From positions 186,001-250,000 of the forward strand of contig NC_014011.1 of assembly GCF_000025885.1 (NCBI RefSeq): DNA of 64,000 bases. Reading direction: 5' to 3'. The position numbers were made by a program, and so were the translations under genes. This document shows, in pieces, positions 52,034-61,324 of the stretch; position 1 is the first letter of the stretch; each line of letters opens with the position of its first letter. The DNA is from Aminobacterium colombiense DSM 12261 (lineage in GTDB: Bacteria; Synergistota; Synergistia; Synergistales; Aminobacteriaceae). A model generated the notes under the pieces. That model had not been told where the DNA came from. It saw only the letters and a program-made list of their open reading frames with translations, and searched no databases.

Positions 52034-53692
52034 ATGTATGGAAGACGCAGCGGTAAAAAGATTCTGAACCTGACTATAATGGCGGCATTAAGTCTGCTGG
52101 TTATGACAGGAATAGCCTGGGCGACTGAAGGAGAGGCCAAACCAGATTTCGGCATTCTCTCTCTGTTGCCGCCGCTCATTGCCATAGGGCTCTGCATCTT
52201 TACGAAGGAGGTTATTCCTTCGCTCTTTATTGGAGCATGGTTTGCCGGGACCATGGTAGCAGGGTGGAATCCCATCTTAGGATTTGGAAAGGCAGTAGGG
52301 CTGGTGGCAGATAACCTGGGAGATCCCTGGGGGGCACGGATAGTTCTCACAAGCCTTGTCATGGGCGGTCTGGTAGGTATTATGCAGATCGGCGGAGGGA
52401 TTGAGGCCATAGTCCGTTGGATCACTAAAAAGATTCAGAGCGTCAGAGGTGCAATGCTCGTTACAGAACTGGCAGGTTTCATTATTTTCTTTGAAGACTA
52501 CGTAAATAGCCTCGTGGTGGGCACGACCATGAGCCCCATAACCGATCGTTACCGCATTTCTAAAGAAAAACTTTCATATATTGTCGACTCTACTTCAGCG
52601 CCCATTGCCTGTATTGCCGGTATTTCTTCGTGGGTTGCCTATATGGTGGGACAAATTGGCACTCAGTTCAATGCCCTTGAAATAGGCTATTCACCCTATC
52701 TTGCCTATCTGCGGTCTATTCCCTACGTTTTCTATAATATTATTGCCCTGGTGCTTTTAACCTTTGTGATTTTTTCTCAGCGGGATATGGGCCCCATGCT
52801 CCATGCGGAACGAAGGGCCAGACAAACGGGCAAGGTGCTGCGAGAAGGAGCGAAACCCCTCATTGTTACAAGCCATGCGAATTTTGAGCCCAGTGAGGAA
52901 ACGCCGAGACGTGTCATTAACTTTTTAGTTCCTCTCGGATTTATGGTGGGGTTGATCTTCCTTATGCTTGTAGTTACGGGAGGATGGCCTAGTGTTTCTT
53001 TAGCCACGGCTATTGGAGAAGGGGATAGCTCTCAGGCTTTGGTGTTGGGGTCTTTCGGTTCGGTATTTCTCACTCTTGTCTTCTTCAGGGCTCAGAAGCT
53101 TGCTACTTGGAATCGCCTCTTTGCTGGGTTCATGCAGGGTATGAACTCGATATTCTTCGGCACCCTGATTCTAATCTTTGCCTGGGCCATAGGGGCAGCT
53201 ATAAAAGAAGTGGGAACCGCACAGTATATTGTCAGGATAGCTGGGAATGTCCTCTCGCCAGCGTGGATTCCCTTGCTTACATTCTTTACAGGGGCAATAA
53301 TTTCTTTCTGCACAGGAACATCCTATGGAACCATGGGAGTTCTTATGCCCATAGTTATTCCTCTTGTCTATAATGTTACTGCGGTTCATGATGCGGGATT
53401 TATCGAAATACTCTTGCCCACCATCGGGGCCGTTTTTGCGGGAGCCGTTTGGGGAGACCATTGCAGTCCGATATCCGATACGACTATCATGAGCTCCATG
53501 TTCAGCGGCGCTGATCACGTAGACCACGTTAATTCGCAGATGCCTTACGCCTTTGTAGCCGCTGCAGGAGCTGTGGCGGGCTATGTTTTTATTGGTTTCG
53601 GCCTTCCAGTGCTTTTCTCCCTTATTCTTGGTGCTATTACTACATGCCTCCTCTTTTACTTTGTTTCTCAACCAATAGAAGTGAGAGCCTGA
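52034..53692 (+). CDS. NhaC-family antiporter, candidate lysine transporter
   Basis: 552 residues, about 12 membrane segments with an N-terminal helix that could be a signal anchor. ATG 52034 is spaced properly from GGGGAGG. The NhaC family section FIGAWFAGTMVAGWNP, FFEDYVNSLVVGTTM, and AVWGDHCSPISDTTIMSS is clear. The family includes sodium/proton antiporters and LysW, a predicted lysine transporter found with T-box or L-box control. Its place 41 bases after lysA, with no terminator between, makes it part of the lysine regulon. Either lysine movement or sodium balance is possible. Confidence 0.83.
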   Translation: MYGRRSGKKILNLTIMAALSLLVMTGIAWATEGEAKPDFGILSLLPPLIAIGLCIFTKEVIPSLFIGAWFAGTMVAGWNPILGFGKAVGLVADNLGDPWGARIVLTSLVMGGLVGIMQIGGGIEAIVRWITKKIQSVRGAMLVTELAGFIIFFEDYVNSLVVGTTMSPITDRYRISKEKLSYIVDSTSAPIACIAGISSWVAYMVGQIGTQFNALEIGYSPYLAYLRSIPYVFYNIIALVLLTFVIFSQRDMGPMLHAERRARQTGKVLREGAKPLIVTSHANFEPSEETPRRVINFLVPLGFMVGLIFLMLVVTGGWPSVSLATAIGEGDSSQALVLGSFGSVFLTLVFFRAQKLATWNRLFAGFMQGMNSIFFGTLILIFAWAIGAAIKEVGTAQYIVRIAGNVLSPAWIPLLTFFTGAIISFCTGTSYGTMGVLMPIVIPLVYNVTAVHDAGFIEILLPTIGAVFAGAVWGDHCSPISDTTIMSSMFSGADHVDHVNSQMPYAFVAAAGAVAGYVFIGFGLPVLFSLILGAITTCLLFYFVSQPIEVRA

Positions 53693-53728
53693 TTTTTTAC
53701 TGACGCTAACGATTGAAAGGTACGGTAC

Positions 53729-53763
53729 AATAATGGCAGGGGTGTTACACTCCTGCCATTATT
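53729..53763 (+). terminator. Terminator after the NhaC-family gene
   Basis: 12-bp stem (53729-53740 with 53752-53763, AATAATGGCAGG). T-run weak. It separates the lysA unit from dapF. Confidence 0.7.
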
Positions 53764-53786
53764 AATGCAAATACGAGGTGTAGATT

Positions 53787-54632
53787 ATGTTAGAATTTAC
53801 TAAAATTCAGGGGAATGGCAATGATTTTATTGTTATTGACAACAGGGAGGGGAGCATGACATCCCCCGATCTTTCCAGATTAGCGGCGAGCATCTGTGAA
53901 CGCCGCCAGTCTGTAGGCGCGGACGGACTGCTCGTCGTAGAAATGTCTGAGCGGGAAAATTTTACAATGCGGCTTTTTAATAATGATGGTTCCGAAGGAG
54001 AAATGTGCGGCAATGGAGCTCGTTGTATTGCTCGCTATGCATGGGAAAAGAAAATAGCAGGGGAAAAAATGTCCTTTGAAACCCTGGCGGGACCTATTCA
54101 CGGGGTGGTGACTGCTCCTTTTGTGGAGCTTGATATGGGCGAAACCAATCTATCTCAGGGTTTTTGGGGACAAAGCCTGAAAGTAGAAGGAGAAACATTC
54201 CCTTTCGTTTACCTTGTAGTGGGAGTGCCCCACTGTGTATTGTTTGTTGATAACCTTGAAGACTTTTCCCATGACTCGTTACGGGATATTGGGAGAACTG
54301 TTCGATATGATACCCATCGTTTTCCCAAAGGAACAAACGTAAATTTTGTTCAAAGATCAGGGGAAAGGACTCTCAAAGTTGTGACCTACGAGCGGGGGGT
54401 GGAAGATTTGACCCTTTCATGCGGTACAGGGTCGACGGCATCTGCCATAGCTGCATCCATAGTTTGGGAAATGGCAGCTCCTATACAAGTACAAAACCCA
54501 GGGGGGGATAATTGGGTTACCGTTTCATTTAATGAAACGCGAAGTATCTGCAAAACCTATCTAACAGGGAAGACCGTCATGATTGCAGAGGGGAGGCTTT
54601 ATGACGAAGCCTTGCCAAAGGATATAGAGTGA
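53787..54632 (+). CDS. dapF: Diaminopimelate epimerase
   Basis: 281 residues. The two active-site cysteines are Cys74 (MCGNGARC) and Cys212 (LSCGTGSTASA). The N-terminus FTKIQGNGNDFIVID is typical. It turns LL- to meso-diaminopimelate for lysine and peptidoglycan. AGGTG precedes the start. Neighbour lysA uses its product. Confidence 0.96.
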   Translation: MLEFTKIQGNGNDFIVIDNREGSMTSPDLSRLAASICERRQSVGADGLLVVEMSERENFTMRLFNNDGSEGEMCGNGARCIARYAWEKKIAGEKMSFETLAGPIHGVVTAPFVELDMGETNLSQGFWGQSLKVEGETFPFVYLVVGVPHCVLFVDNLEDFSHDSLRDIGRTVRYDTHRFPKGTNVNFVQRSGERTLKVVTYERGVEDLTLSCGTGSTASAIAASIVWEMAAPIQVQNPGGDNWVTVSFNETRSICKTYLTGKTVMIAEGRLYDEALPKDIE

Positions 54633-54665
54633 ATGTTTTGTACTTCTTCGAGGGAGGTGTAATGA

Positions 54666-57600
54666 ATGAAACGAAGCAGAAAAATGACCCTCGCGCTTTT
54701 TATAGCTATTGGTATCGTAGGGTTGCTTCTTATTATAGGAAGTATGAATGTAGGTGGAGATATAGTAAGACGGGAGGCTGCCAAAGCTGTTGCCGAGGTG
54801 CTTGGGGCTGATCTGACGATCCAGGGTGTGACAGGAAATCCTATACGGGGGTATCGACTCTCTGATATCTCCCTTAAAAAGAAAGAAGACGTATTGCTTT
54901 CTGCTGGCGCCCTTGGTGTGAAAGTAAATCTCATGTCGGTTTTTTCTGGGAACCCCCGCCTTTCCCAGGTGACCATCGACGGCATAGAAGCAGATGGTGA
55001 AAAACTTGCCAGGGAAATCGCAGCCCTTGATTTGAAAGGAGAGGGAGGCGAGATTCCTGTTGAGGCAGTAACCATTAGGAATGGGAAGGTCCGAACTCCC
55101 TGGGGGGAAGCGTCTATTGCGAAAACAGACCTGGTCCTTAAAGCCGATAGTGTAAAAGCTGATCTTGACATTGCGATGAACAATGTCCCCATTAAAGGAC
55201 CTATCAATCTTAGGAAGGGTAAAGACGATCTCGAGTTGAAAGGTCTGGATCTTAAAGTTGGTGACGGCAGGATTAGCGCTAAAGGAGCGATTCTACCCAG
55301 TCTTTCTTTGAAGGGAGAAATGGAGAAGCTGGATGTGGGGCAGGTTGTCCAGTTTTGGCCTCAATTGCCTGTGGACGGCTATAAAGGCCTCTTCTCCAGC
55401 ACAATTTCTATTGGGGGCCTATGGAATGATCCAGTTCTGGAAGGACGCCTTTCTTTTTCCGGAACTTCTTTAGCGGGCTACCCGGTTCAGGCTATTGACA
55501 GCGACTGGAAGTACGGAGCTTTTAGACTGAGCCTTGAAAATTTAAAAGCAAAGGCCCTAGCTCTACCCCTTAGCGGTCGGGCAGCATTCGCTTTTGCTCC
55601 GGGAAAAGTCCCATCTATGGATATACTTATGGAGGGAAAGGATGCGTCCCTGGAGGAGCTTAAAGGTACAGTTCCTGCTTTGGCTTCAGTAAAAGGAAGG
55701 GTCGATTCTTTTTCAGTAGCGGTGAAAGGAACTCTTGCCACCCTTTCTGGGAATATAGATTTGAAAGCCGATCAGGTCGAGGCTTATGGTCAGCAGCTCA
55801 AAAACACAGTCGCTCATGTGGTCTTTAAGGGAAGTGGCGCCACCATACAGGGGAGTTCATCTCTTGAAGGCGGCTCTCTCGCCCTCAGCGGTTCTGTCGA
55901 CCAGTTGCAGCGGGCCCCTCGCCTTAACGTTCTTCTCAAAGCGCGGAGCATTGATGTGGGGAAAATTATAGCCTCTTTGCCCAAGCCGCCGAAGATTACC
56001 CCTAAAGGTTCTGTCAGCGCTGATATAGGAGTGAAGGGATCTATGGCCGATCCGCGTGTTGACGGAACCGTTTGGTCAGATCGTATGGCCTATGGAGAAG
56101 AGGCTCTTAACGATCTTAATACAGCCTTTGTCTTCCACAAAGACAGGGTTACCCTATCTTCTGCCCGGGGTAGATGGAGAAATATCCCTATTACAGGGAG
56201 AGGAACCATAGCAGGTGTATCGAAGGCTGCCCCCTCATTAGATCTTTCTTTCCAGGCGGCGGGTGTGAACCCTGAAAATTTTGAATCCTTCTTTCCTGAT
56301 CTTAAGAGCTATGAATTGCGCGGCAGCATTACTGCAGTTGCACAGGTAGAAGGCACTACAGCTGCTCCTGAGATAAAGCTCTCCATTCAATCTCCTCGCC
56401 TGAACTTTATGGAGCAGGGCCATGTGGCAAACCTCTCGCTGAGCACCGACCTTGCTCTTAAGGAAGGTGTGCCCAAAGAAGTGAACCTTGCCCTGAAAGC
56501 CGCAACTGCTGGATTCGCCGGTGTTGGGGCGGAGAATCTAACGGCGCGTATCGATGCCACAAAGGATGTTGTGACCCTTTCCCAGGCGAGGGCAAGCCTT
56601 GGAAAAGGCGAGATTGCTGGAACTGGAACGGTGAAGCTTCATCCCGAGGCTTCAGCAGATCTCGATCTTTCCTTTGAAATGAAAGAGGGAGACCTTGCCG
56701 CCATTGCCAAAGCAGGAAAATTGCCCTATAGCCTTGGTGGTTCCCTTAGCGGGAAAGTTTCAGTAAAGGGTAAATCTGACAATCCCTCAATTGCAGCAGA
56801 CTTTTCTTCTCCTAAGGCAGTATTTTCAGGATTCACCTTCTCAAATCTAAGTGGAGCTTTGGAAGGGAATATGGAGAGGATGGCTCTGAAGAAATTCACA
56901 GCATCAGCTGGCGGAGGGACTATTACAACATCAGGTTCCTTCAACCTGAAAAAAGAAGCCCCAGAAGCAATCTTATCTCTGACGGGGAAAGGGCTTGATG
57001 TTGCTTCTCTGACAGCGGGGCTTCCTGAAGCGGCTAAATTTAAGCCATCGGGAGCTTTTGATGTTAACTTCGATGGAACTATCGCAGGATCAGCTAGTGA
57101 GGGGAAGGGCGCCGTAACAGCTTCATCTCTTTCTATCGCTGGTCTTAAGATGACAAACATTTCCTATCCCTTTACCTTACAGGGAATGAATCTCTCTATT
57201 GCCAATGCTCATGCCAGCTTCTACGGAGGGACTGTGGCGGGGAAAGGGGACATGAACCTTGCCAAAGGAGCCTTTAGCCAGAATATTACTGTAGAGAACG
57301 TGGATATTGATCCTTTGCTTCAGGATGCTGCAGGAGGGCTTGAGGGGCACATCGTGGGCAAGGCAAAAGGCAATCTCTCCCTTACAGGCACTATGACGAA
57401 GGGGCTTGCCTTTAGTGGCAAGGGGGAGTTGCATGTGGGTGAAGGGGCTGTAACAGATTTCAAGGCAGTTAAAACAGCGGCATCTCTTTATGGACAGTCT
57501 TCCATTCGTTTTGCATCTGTGGAGGCTCCCTTTAGACTTGAAACAAAGCGAGTTATTCTAGAAAATGGGAAGGCTACTGCATTTCCGGAAGATTCCCTGT

Positions 57601-58040
57601 ACAAAATCCTTAAGGCCTCTGGCCCGATAGGATTCGATACTACATTGGCCCTTCAGTGTCAGGGCAATGTCAATATCCAGGTATTGAATGCCCTCTTCGG
57701 GGGAGTGGCTGGAGCCCTTGGGGCAGGAACTGCCACATCCCTTGAAGACATCCTTAAAGGGGCCCTTACCGGGGCAAAATCCGGCCTGGAAAAGGCTGAT
57801 TTCAGGGATGTGTCTTTCAACTTGGGTGGAACCATTGAGAAGCCGTCTGTTTCCAATGTTAAAATAGCACCGGCACCTCAGGCCATACAACAGACAACTC
57901 CTTCAGGCACTGCGCCGACAGCGGTGGAAGAAGCGACGGCTCCTCCCAAGGAAGCGACAGGTGAAACTCAGAAAAAGCCTGAAAACTTACTGGAAGGCGT
58001 TATTCAAGAAGGCCTGAAAAATATATTGAAAAAAGAATAA
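54666..58040 (+). CDS. AsmA/TamB-like envelope protein
   Basis: 1124 residues. One N-terminal membrane helix (about 7-25, LALFIAIGIVGLLLIIGS), then a long beta-rich repeat region, with repeated motifs like SGSFNLKKEA, LTGTMTKGL, GAGGTITTSG-type segments and KGSMADPRVDGTV. This is the repeating groove pattern of AsmA/TamB/YhdP-like proteins that move lipid or protein across the periplasm of diderm bacteria. The tail (1080-1110) is Pro/Ala/Thr-rich. It ends with an amphipathic Lys-rich helix. GGGAGGTG precedes ATG 54666. The partner TamA/BamA is not in the window. Confidence 0.72.
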   Translation: MKRSRKMTLALFIAIGIVGLLLIIGSMNVGGDIVRREAAKAVAEVLGADLTIQGVTGNPIRGYRLSDISLKKKEDVLLSAGALGVKVNLMSVFSGNPRLSQVTIDGIEADGEKLAREIAALDLKGEGGEIPVEAVTIRNGKVRTPWGEASIAKTDLVLKADSVKADLDIAMNNVPIKGPINLRKGKDDLELKGLDLKVGDGRISAKGAILPSLSLKGEMEKLDVGQVVQFWPQLPVDGYKGLFSSTISIGGLWNDPVLEGRLSFSGTSLAGYPVQAIDSDWKYGAFRLSLENLKAKALALPLSGRAAFAFAPGKVPSMDILMEGKDASLEELKGTVPALASVKGRVDSFSVAVKGTLATLSGNIDLKADQVEAYGQQLKNTVAHVVFKGSGATIQGSSSLEGGSLALSGSVDQLQRAPRLNVLLKARSIDVGKIIASLPKPPKITPKGSVSADIGVKGSMADPRVDGTVWSDRMAYGEEALNDLNTAFVFHKDRVTLSSARGRWRNIPITGRGTIAGVSKAAPSLDLSFQAAGVNPENFESFFPDLKSYELRGSITAVAQVEGTTAAPEIKLSIQSPRLNFMEQGHVANLSLSTDLALKEGVPKEVNLALKAATAGFAGVGAENLTARIDATKDVVTLSQARASLGKGEIAGTGTVKLHPEASADLDLSFEMKEGDLAAIAKAGKLPYSLGGSLSGKVSVKGKSDNPSIAADFSSPKAVFSGFTFSNLSGALEGNMERMALKKFTASAGGGTITTSGSFNLKKEAPEAILSLTGKGLDVASLTAGLPEAAKFKPSGAFDVNFDGTIAGSASEGKGAVTASSLSIAGLKMTNISYPFTLQGMNLSIANAHASFYGGTVAGKGDMNLAKGAFSQNITVENVDIDPLLQDAAGGLEGHIVGKAKGNLSLTGTMTKGLAFSGKGELHVGEGAVTDFKAVKTAASLYGQSSIRFASVEAPFRLETKRVILENGKATAFPEDSLYKILKASGPIGFDTTLALQCQGNVNIQVLNALFGGVAGALGAGTATSLEDILKGALTGAKSGLEKADFRDVSFNLGGTIEKPSVSNVKIAPAPQAIQQTTPSGTAPTAVEEATAPPKEATGETQKKPENLLEGVIQEGLKNILKKE

Positions 58041-58065
58041 GAAATGATCTTGAATATATAGCATG

Positions 58066-58099
58066 ACAAGAGACGGTAGAATTTTCTACCGTCTCTTGT
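58066..58099. terminator. Bidirectional terminator between the TamB-like gene and glgA
   Basis: 15-bp stem (58066-58080 with 58085-58099, ACAAGAGACGGTAGA), then TTTT. The genes converge here. Confidence 0.9.
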
Positions 58100-59537
58100 T
58101 TTCAAGGGTTCTATGGTAGAGATCCTGATAGTGTTGTGAAGAAACTTTCCAGGAGAAATCCTTGGACATTCCACGTTTTATGATGCCATCCCAACGAAAA
58201 GGGTCACGATAGGCGTTGAGGGCCCTTCGCACTCCTTTCAAAAGAGCTTCTGTAGTATAGGGTATAAAGGTAAAGCCATAACCATCAGGGTGGTCATCAG
58301 CATCTCGTACGGTATCAGCCAGTCCTCCTGTTTCTCTTACAACAGGTACCGTCCCGTATTGGAGAGCGATGAGCTGTGTTAAGCCGCAGGGTTCAAAAAG
58401 GGATGGCATAATGAGCATATCTGATCCTGCATAGGCAAGATGGGAAAACTCTTCATGGAACCCATGTTTAAAGGCAAAATTGTCTGGGTGGCGATCTGCT
58501 GCTTCGTAAAGAGCTGATGTAAAAATTGGATTGCCACTTCCAATGAAGAGGCAGCGGACCCCTATTTCCCGCAAAGCATCAAGGGCTGGCAGCAGAATAT
58601 CGTAACCCTTCTGCATAGTCAGTCGGCTTATGGAAAGAAAAATGGGAGCCATGTTATCTTTCCATCCTAAATGTTGTAGAAGCACGGAGCGGCAGTGTTT
58701 CTTCCCTTCTAAGTTCTCTGCTGAAAAGGGAAAGGGAATATAAGGATCGTGGACGGGAGACCAGCCTGGGTCAAGGCCGTTCAGAACGCAGTGAAGCTTG
58801 CTTTTTTCCTTTCGGAGAACGCCATCAAGACCATACCCCATCTCCGGGGTCAGTATTTCTTTCCCATATCTGGAACTAACGGTTGTGATACAGTTTGACG
58901 TTATAAGAGCCCCTTTTAGAAGATTTACATGGCCGTAAAATTCCAGCCCGTCGATAGTAAAGGACCGCGTGTCGATGCCCCACTCATCAAGAACATGAAA
59001 AGGAAAGATGCCCTGATGAGCTACATTGTGGATTGTAAAAAACGTCATTGGGCGAGGATTTTTATCCCTATAGAATCTATGCCACTTCAGACTGATTGGG
59101 ACCAGTGCGGAAGGCCAGTCGTGACAATGAATAATATCTGGGGCCCATCGGTTCTTTTGCTCCAGGTCCAGGGCTGAAAGAGAAAAAAATGCGAAGGGCA
59201 GAGCGCTTTCACCTGTGAGTTCTTCTGGGTATATGGGCAGGTTCTCGAAGAGATCACTGTTTTCTAAAATATAGATAGGAACATCATCAATAATTGTCTT
59301 CCATATCTTGCTGCTCATAACGTGCCATTGGAGGGAAATATGCAAAAGAGGAGGAAGACGAACCAGATTTCCTCCCAGTTCATTCGCCTTATCAAGAACT
59401 CCAGGCCAGGCTGGAGTTACGATCCTGGCATCGATACCAAGCTTGCGGAGGGCTTTGGGCAAAGAACCGGCTACATCTCCCAGGCCTCCGACTTTAGATA
59501 GGGGAGCTACTTCACTGGCAACATGCAACACTTTCAT
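58086..59537 (-). CDS. glgA: Glycogen synthase
   Basis: 483 residues, GT5 family. MKVLHVASEVAPLSKVGGLGDV contains the KxGGL ADP-glucose-binding loop; IHNVAHQGIFP and SLFEPCGLTQLIALQYGTVPVVRETGGLADTV are typical. Adds glucose to glycogen. AGGAGGTG precedes the start. Operon with the phosphorylase and malQ; reading from minus strand. The stop overlaps the end of the terminator stem. Confidence 0.96.
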   Translation of the reverse strand: MKVLHVASEVAPLSKVGGLGDVAGSLPKALRKLGIDARIVTPAWPGVLDKANELGGNLVRLPPLLHISLQWHVMSSKIWKTIIDDVPIYILENSDLFENLPIYPEELTGESALPFAFFSLSALDLEQKNRWAPDIIHCHDWPSALVPISLKWHRFYRDKNPRPMTFFTIHNVAHQGIFPFHVLDEWGIDTRSFTIDGLEFYGHVNLLKGALITSNCITTVSSRYGKEILTPEMGYGLDGVLRKEKSKLHCVLNGLDPGWSPVHDPYIPFPFSAENLEGKKHCRSVLLQHLGWKDNMAPIFLSISRLTMQKGYDILLPALDALREIGVRCLFIGSGNPIFTSALYEAADRHPDNFAFKHGFHEEFSHLAYAGSDMLIMPSLFEPCGLTQLIALQYGTVPVVRETGGLADTVRDADDHPDGYGFTFIPYTTEALLKGVRRALNAYRDPFRWDGIIKRGMSKDFSWKVSSQHYQDLYHRTLENKRR

Positions 59538-59571
59538 GTGGAAGACACCTCCTTCATCCTATGGAAGATGG

Positions 59572-61305
59572 TTATATCCCACGAAATTTGACTCCATAAG
59601 CCTTTTCGCAATATTCTGCTACAACTCGATGAGTATGAAAGTAACTTCCATTCATAGCAATGGCGTTTTTCATCATAGTATGCCAGTGTCCCTTGTCGTT
59701 GTAGTAGGCGGGGATTATTTTTTTCTCAAGTTTTTCGTAAAGGTCAAGGGCATCTTTTGATTCATCGTAGGAATGAAGATCGGTATCGCTGGGAGTGGGG
59801 CCGATAGCCCACCCTGTTACATCTTCAATCCATCCTTCAATCCACCAACCATCAAGCACAGAAAAATTCATTACGCCATTGATAGTGCATTTCATTCCGC
59901 TCGTTCCCGACGCTTCTCGCGGCCTGAGAGGGGTGTTAAGCCAGACATCTACCCCTTGGGTAATAAGCCGGCCAAGTTCCATGGTCTGGTTTTCTAGGTA
60001 TACCATGGGTATAGAGTCTTTGATTTTATCTGATGTATTAATGATTTTTTGAATGAGGGCTTTCCCACCATCATCTTTAGGATGGGCTTTTCCTGAAAAC
60101 ACAAGTTGTATTTTGCCCCCTCCAATTTCTATAAGTTTCTTAAGATTCGAGAAAATAAGGTCCGCTCGTTTGTAAGTAGCTGCCCGTCTGGCAAAACCTA
60201 TGGTCAGGACATCAGATTGCAGCGGAACTCCCGTTTCTTCCAGAATGTAGGCAAAGAGTCTCATCTTTGAGGCCTGATGTACAGCCCATAGATCTTCAGA
60301 GGGGAGGGAGAGAGCCTGAATAAGACGAGCTGGATCATTTTCCCAGCCGGGGATATGCCGGGATAGAAGTTTTCTCATCCCTGGGCTGACCCATGTGGTA
60401 GGGTGAATTCCATTAGTGACGCTTTGAATAGTAGGCGCGCTGAAAAGTTTACGGCTCACTTCGGCATGTTTTTTAGAAACACCATTTACAAAGCGGCTGT
60501 ATCGAAGTCCAAGTTCAGTCATGGAAACCCCTTCAGAAGGAATCATTCGTTTCAGTGTTGCCAAAGCATCGGAGGACATGATCTTTTCTATGAGGTCGTA
60601 TTTAAAAAAATCGTGCCCAGCTGCGACAGGAGTATGGGTGGTAAACACCACATGTTCTCTCACTTTTTCAGGATCGTAGTACCCCATCTCCCTCATTAGC
60701 TCCAGCGTAAGAAAACCAGCATGGCCTTCGTTGAGATGAAAAGTTTCAATATTGTTATATCCCAGGTCTCTGAGCATTCGAAGGCCTCCAACTCCAAGGA
60801 CAATTTCCTGGCAAAGGCGATAGAGGTTATCCCCTCCGTAGAGATACCAGGAGAGCTGACGATCTTCGGGGTGGTTGGACTCTATGTCTGTGTCTAGAAA
60901 GTAAATGGGAATGGAATATCCTGAAAGACCTGAAAGTTCATAGACCCATGTCCGTATATGCACATCCCTGTTTTTGATAGCGACAGAAACTTTGTTGGGA
61001 AGAAGGGTGAGTTCCTGTTCTGGTTGCCATAGGGCAGGTTTCTCTATTTGCCACTTTTCTTTGTTAAACTCCTGTTCAAAATACCCCTTTCTATAGAGGA
61101 GAGTGGTTCCGATCATGGGAACACCCAGATCAGCAGCGCTTTTAAGGATATCACCTGCCAGAATCCCCAGCCCCCCTGCATATGTGGGTATGGAAGTTTT
61201 AATGCCCACTTCCATAGAAAAATAAGCAACGGTACGAAAAGAGGGATCTTGTTCTAGAAGGTCTTGAAGTGACCTCCCTAAGCTGCTCTGGGGGTGAAAT
61301 AGCAT
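59572..61305 (-). CDS. glgP: Alpha-glucan phosphorylase (short GT35 type)
   Basis: 577 residues, the shorter phosphorylase type rather than the 800+ glycogen phosphorylase. AYFSMEVGIKTSIPTYAGGLGILAGD is the N-terminal signature, FHLNEGHAGF and THTPVAAGHD follow, and PLRPREASGTSGMK is the PLP/phosphate area. It releases glucose-1-phosphate from glycogen or maltodextrin. GAAGGTGA lies before the start. Positioned between malQ and glgA in one minus-strand operon. Confidence 0.93.
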   Translation of the reverse strand: MLFHPQSSLGRSLQDLLEQDPSFRTVAYFSMEVGIKTSIPTYAGGLGILAGDILKSAADLGVPMIGTTLLYRKGYFEQEFNKEKWQIEKPALWQPEQELTLLPNKVSVAIKNRDVHIRTWVYELSGLSGYSIPIYFLDTDIESNHPEDRQLSWYLYGGDNLYRLCQEIVLGVGGLRMLRDLGYNNIETFHLNEGHAGFLTLELMREMGYYDPEKVREHVVFTTHTPVAAGHDFFKYDLIEKIMSSDALATLKRMIPSEGVSMTELGLRYSRFVNGVSKKHAEVSRKLFSAPTIQSVTNGIHPTTWVSPGMRKLLSRHIPGWENDPARLIQALSLPSEDLWAVHQASKMRLFAYILEETGVPLQSDVLTIGFARRAATYKRADLIFSNLKKLIEIGGGKIQLVFSGKAHPKDDGGKALIQKIINTSDKIKDSIPMVYLENQTMELGRLITQGVDVWLNTPLRPREASGTSGMKCTINGVMNFSVLDGWWIEGWIEDVTGWAIGPTPSDTDLHSYDESKDALDLYEKLEKKIIPAYYNDKGHWHTMMKNAIAMNGSYFHTHRVVAEYCEKAYGVKFRGI

Positions 61306-61324
61306 GGTAAATCACCTTCTTCCT

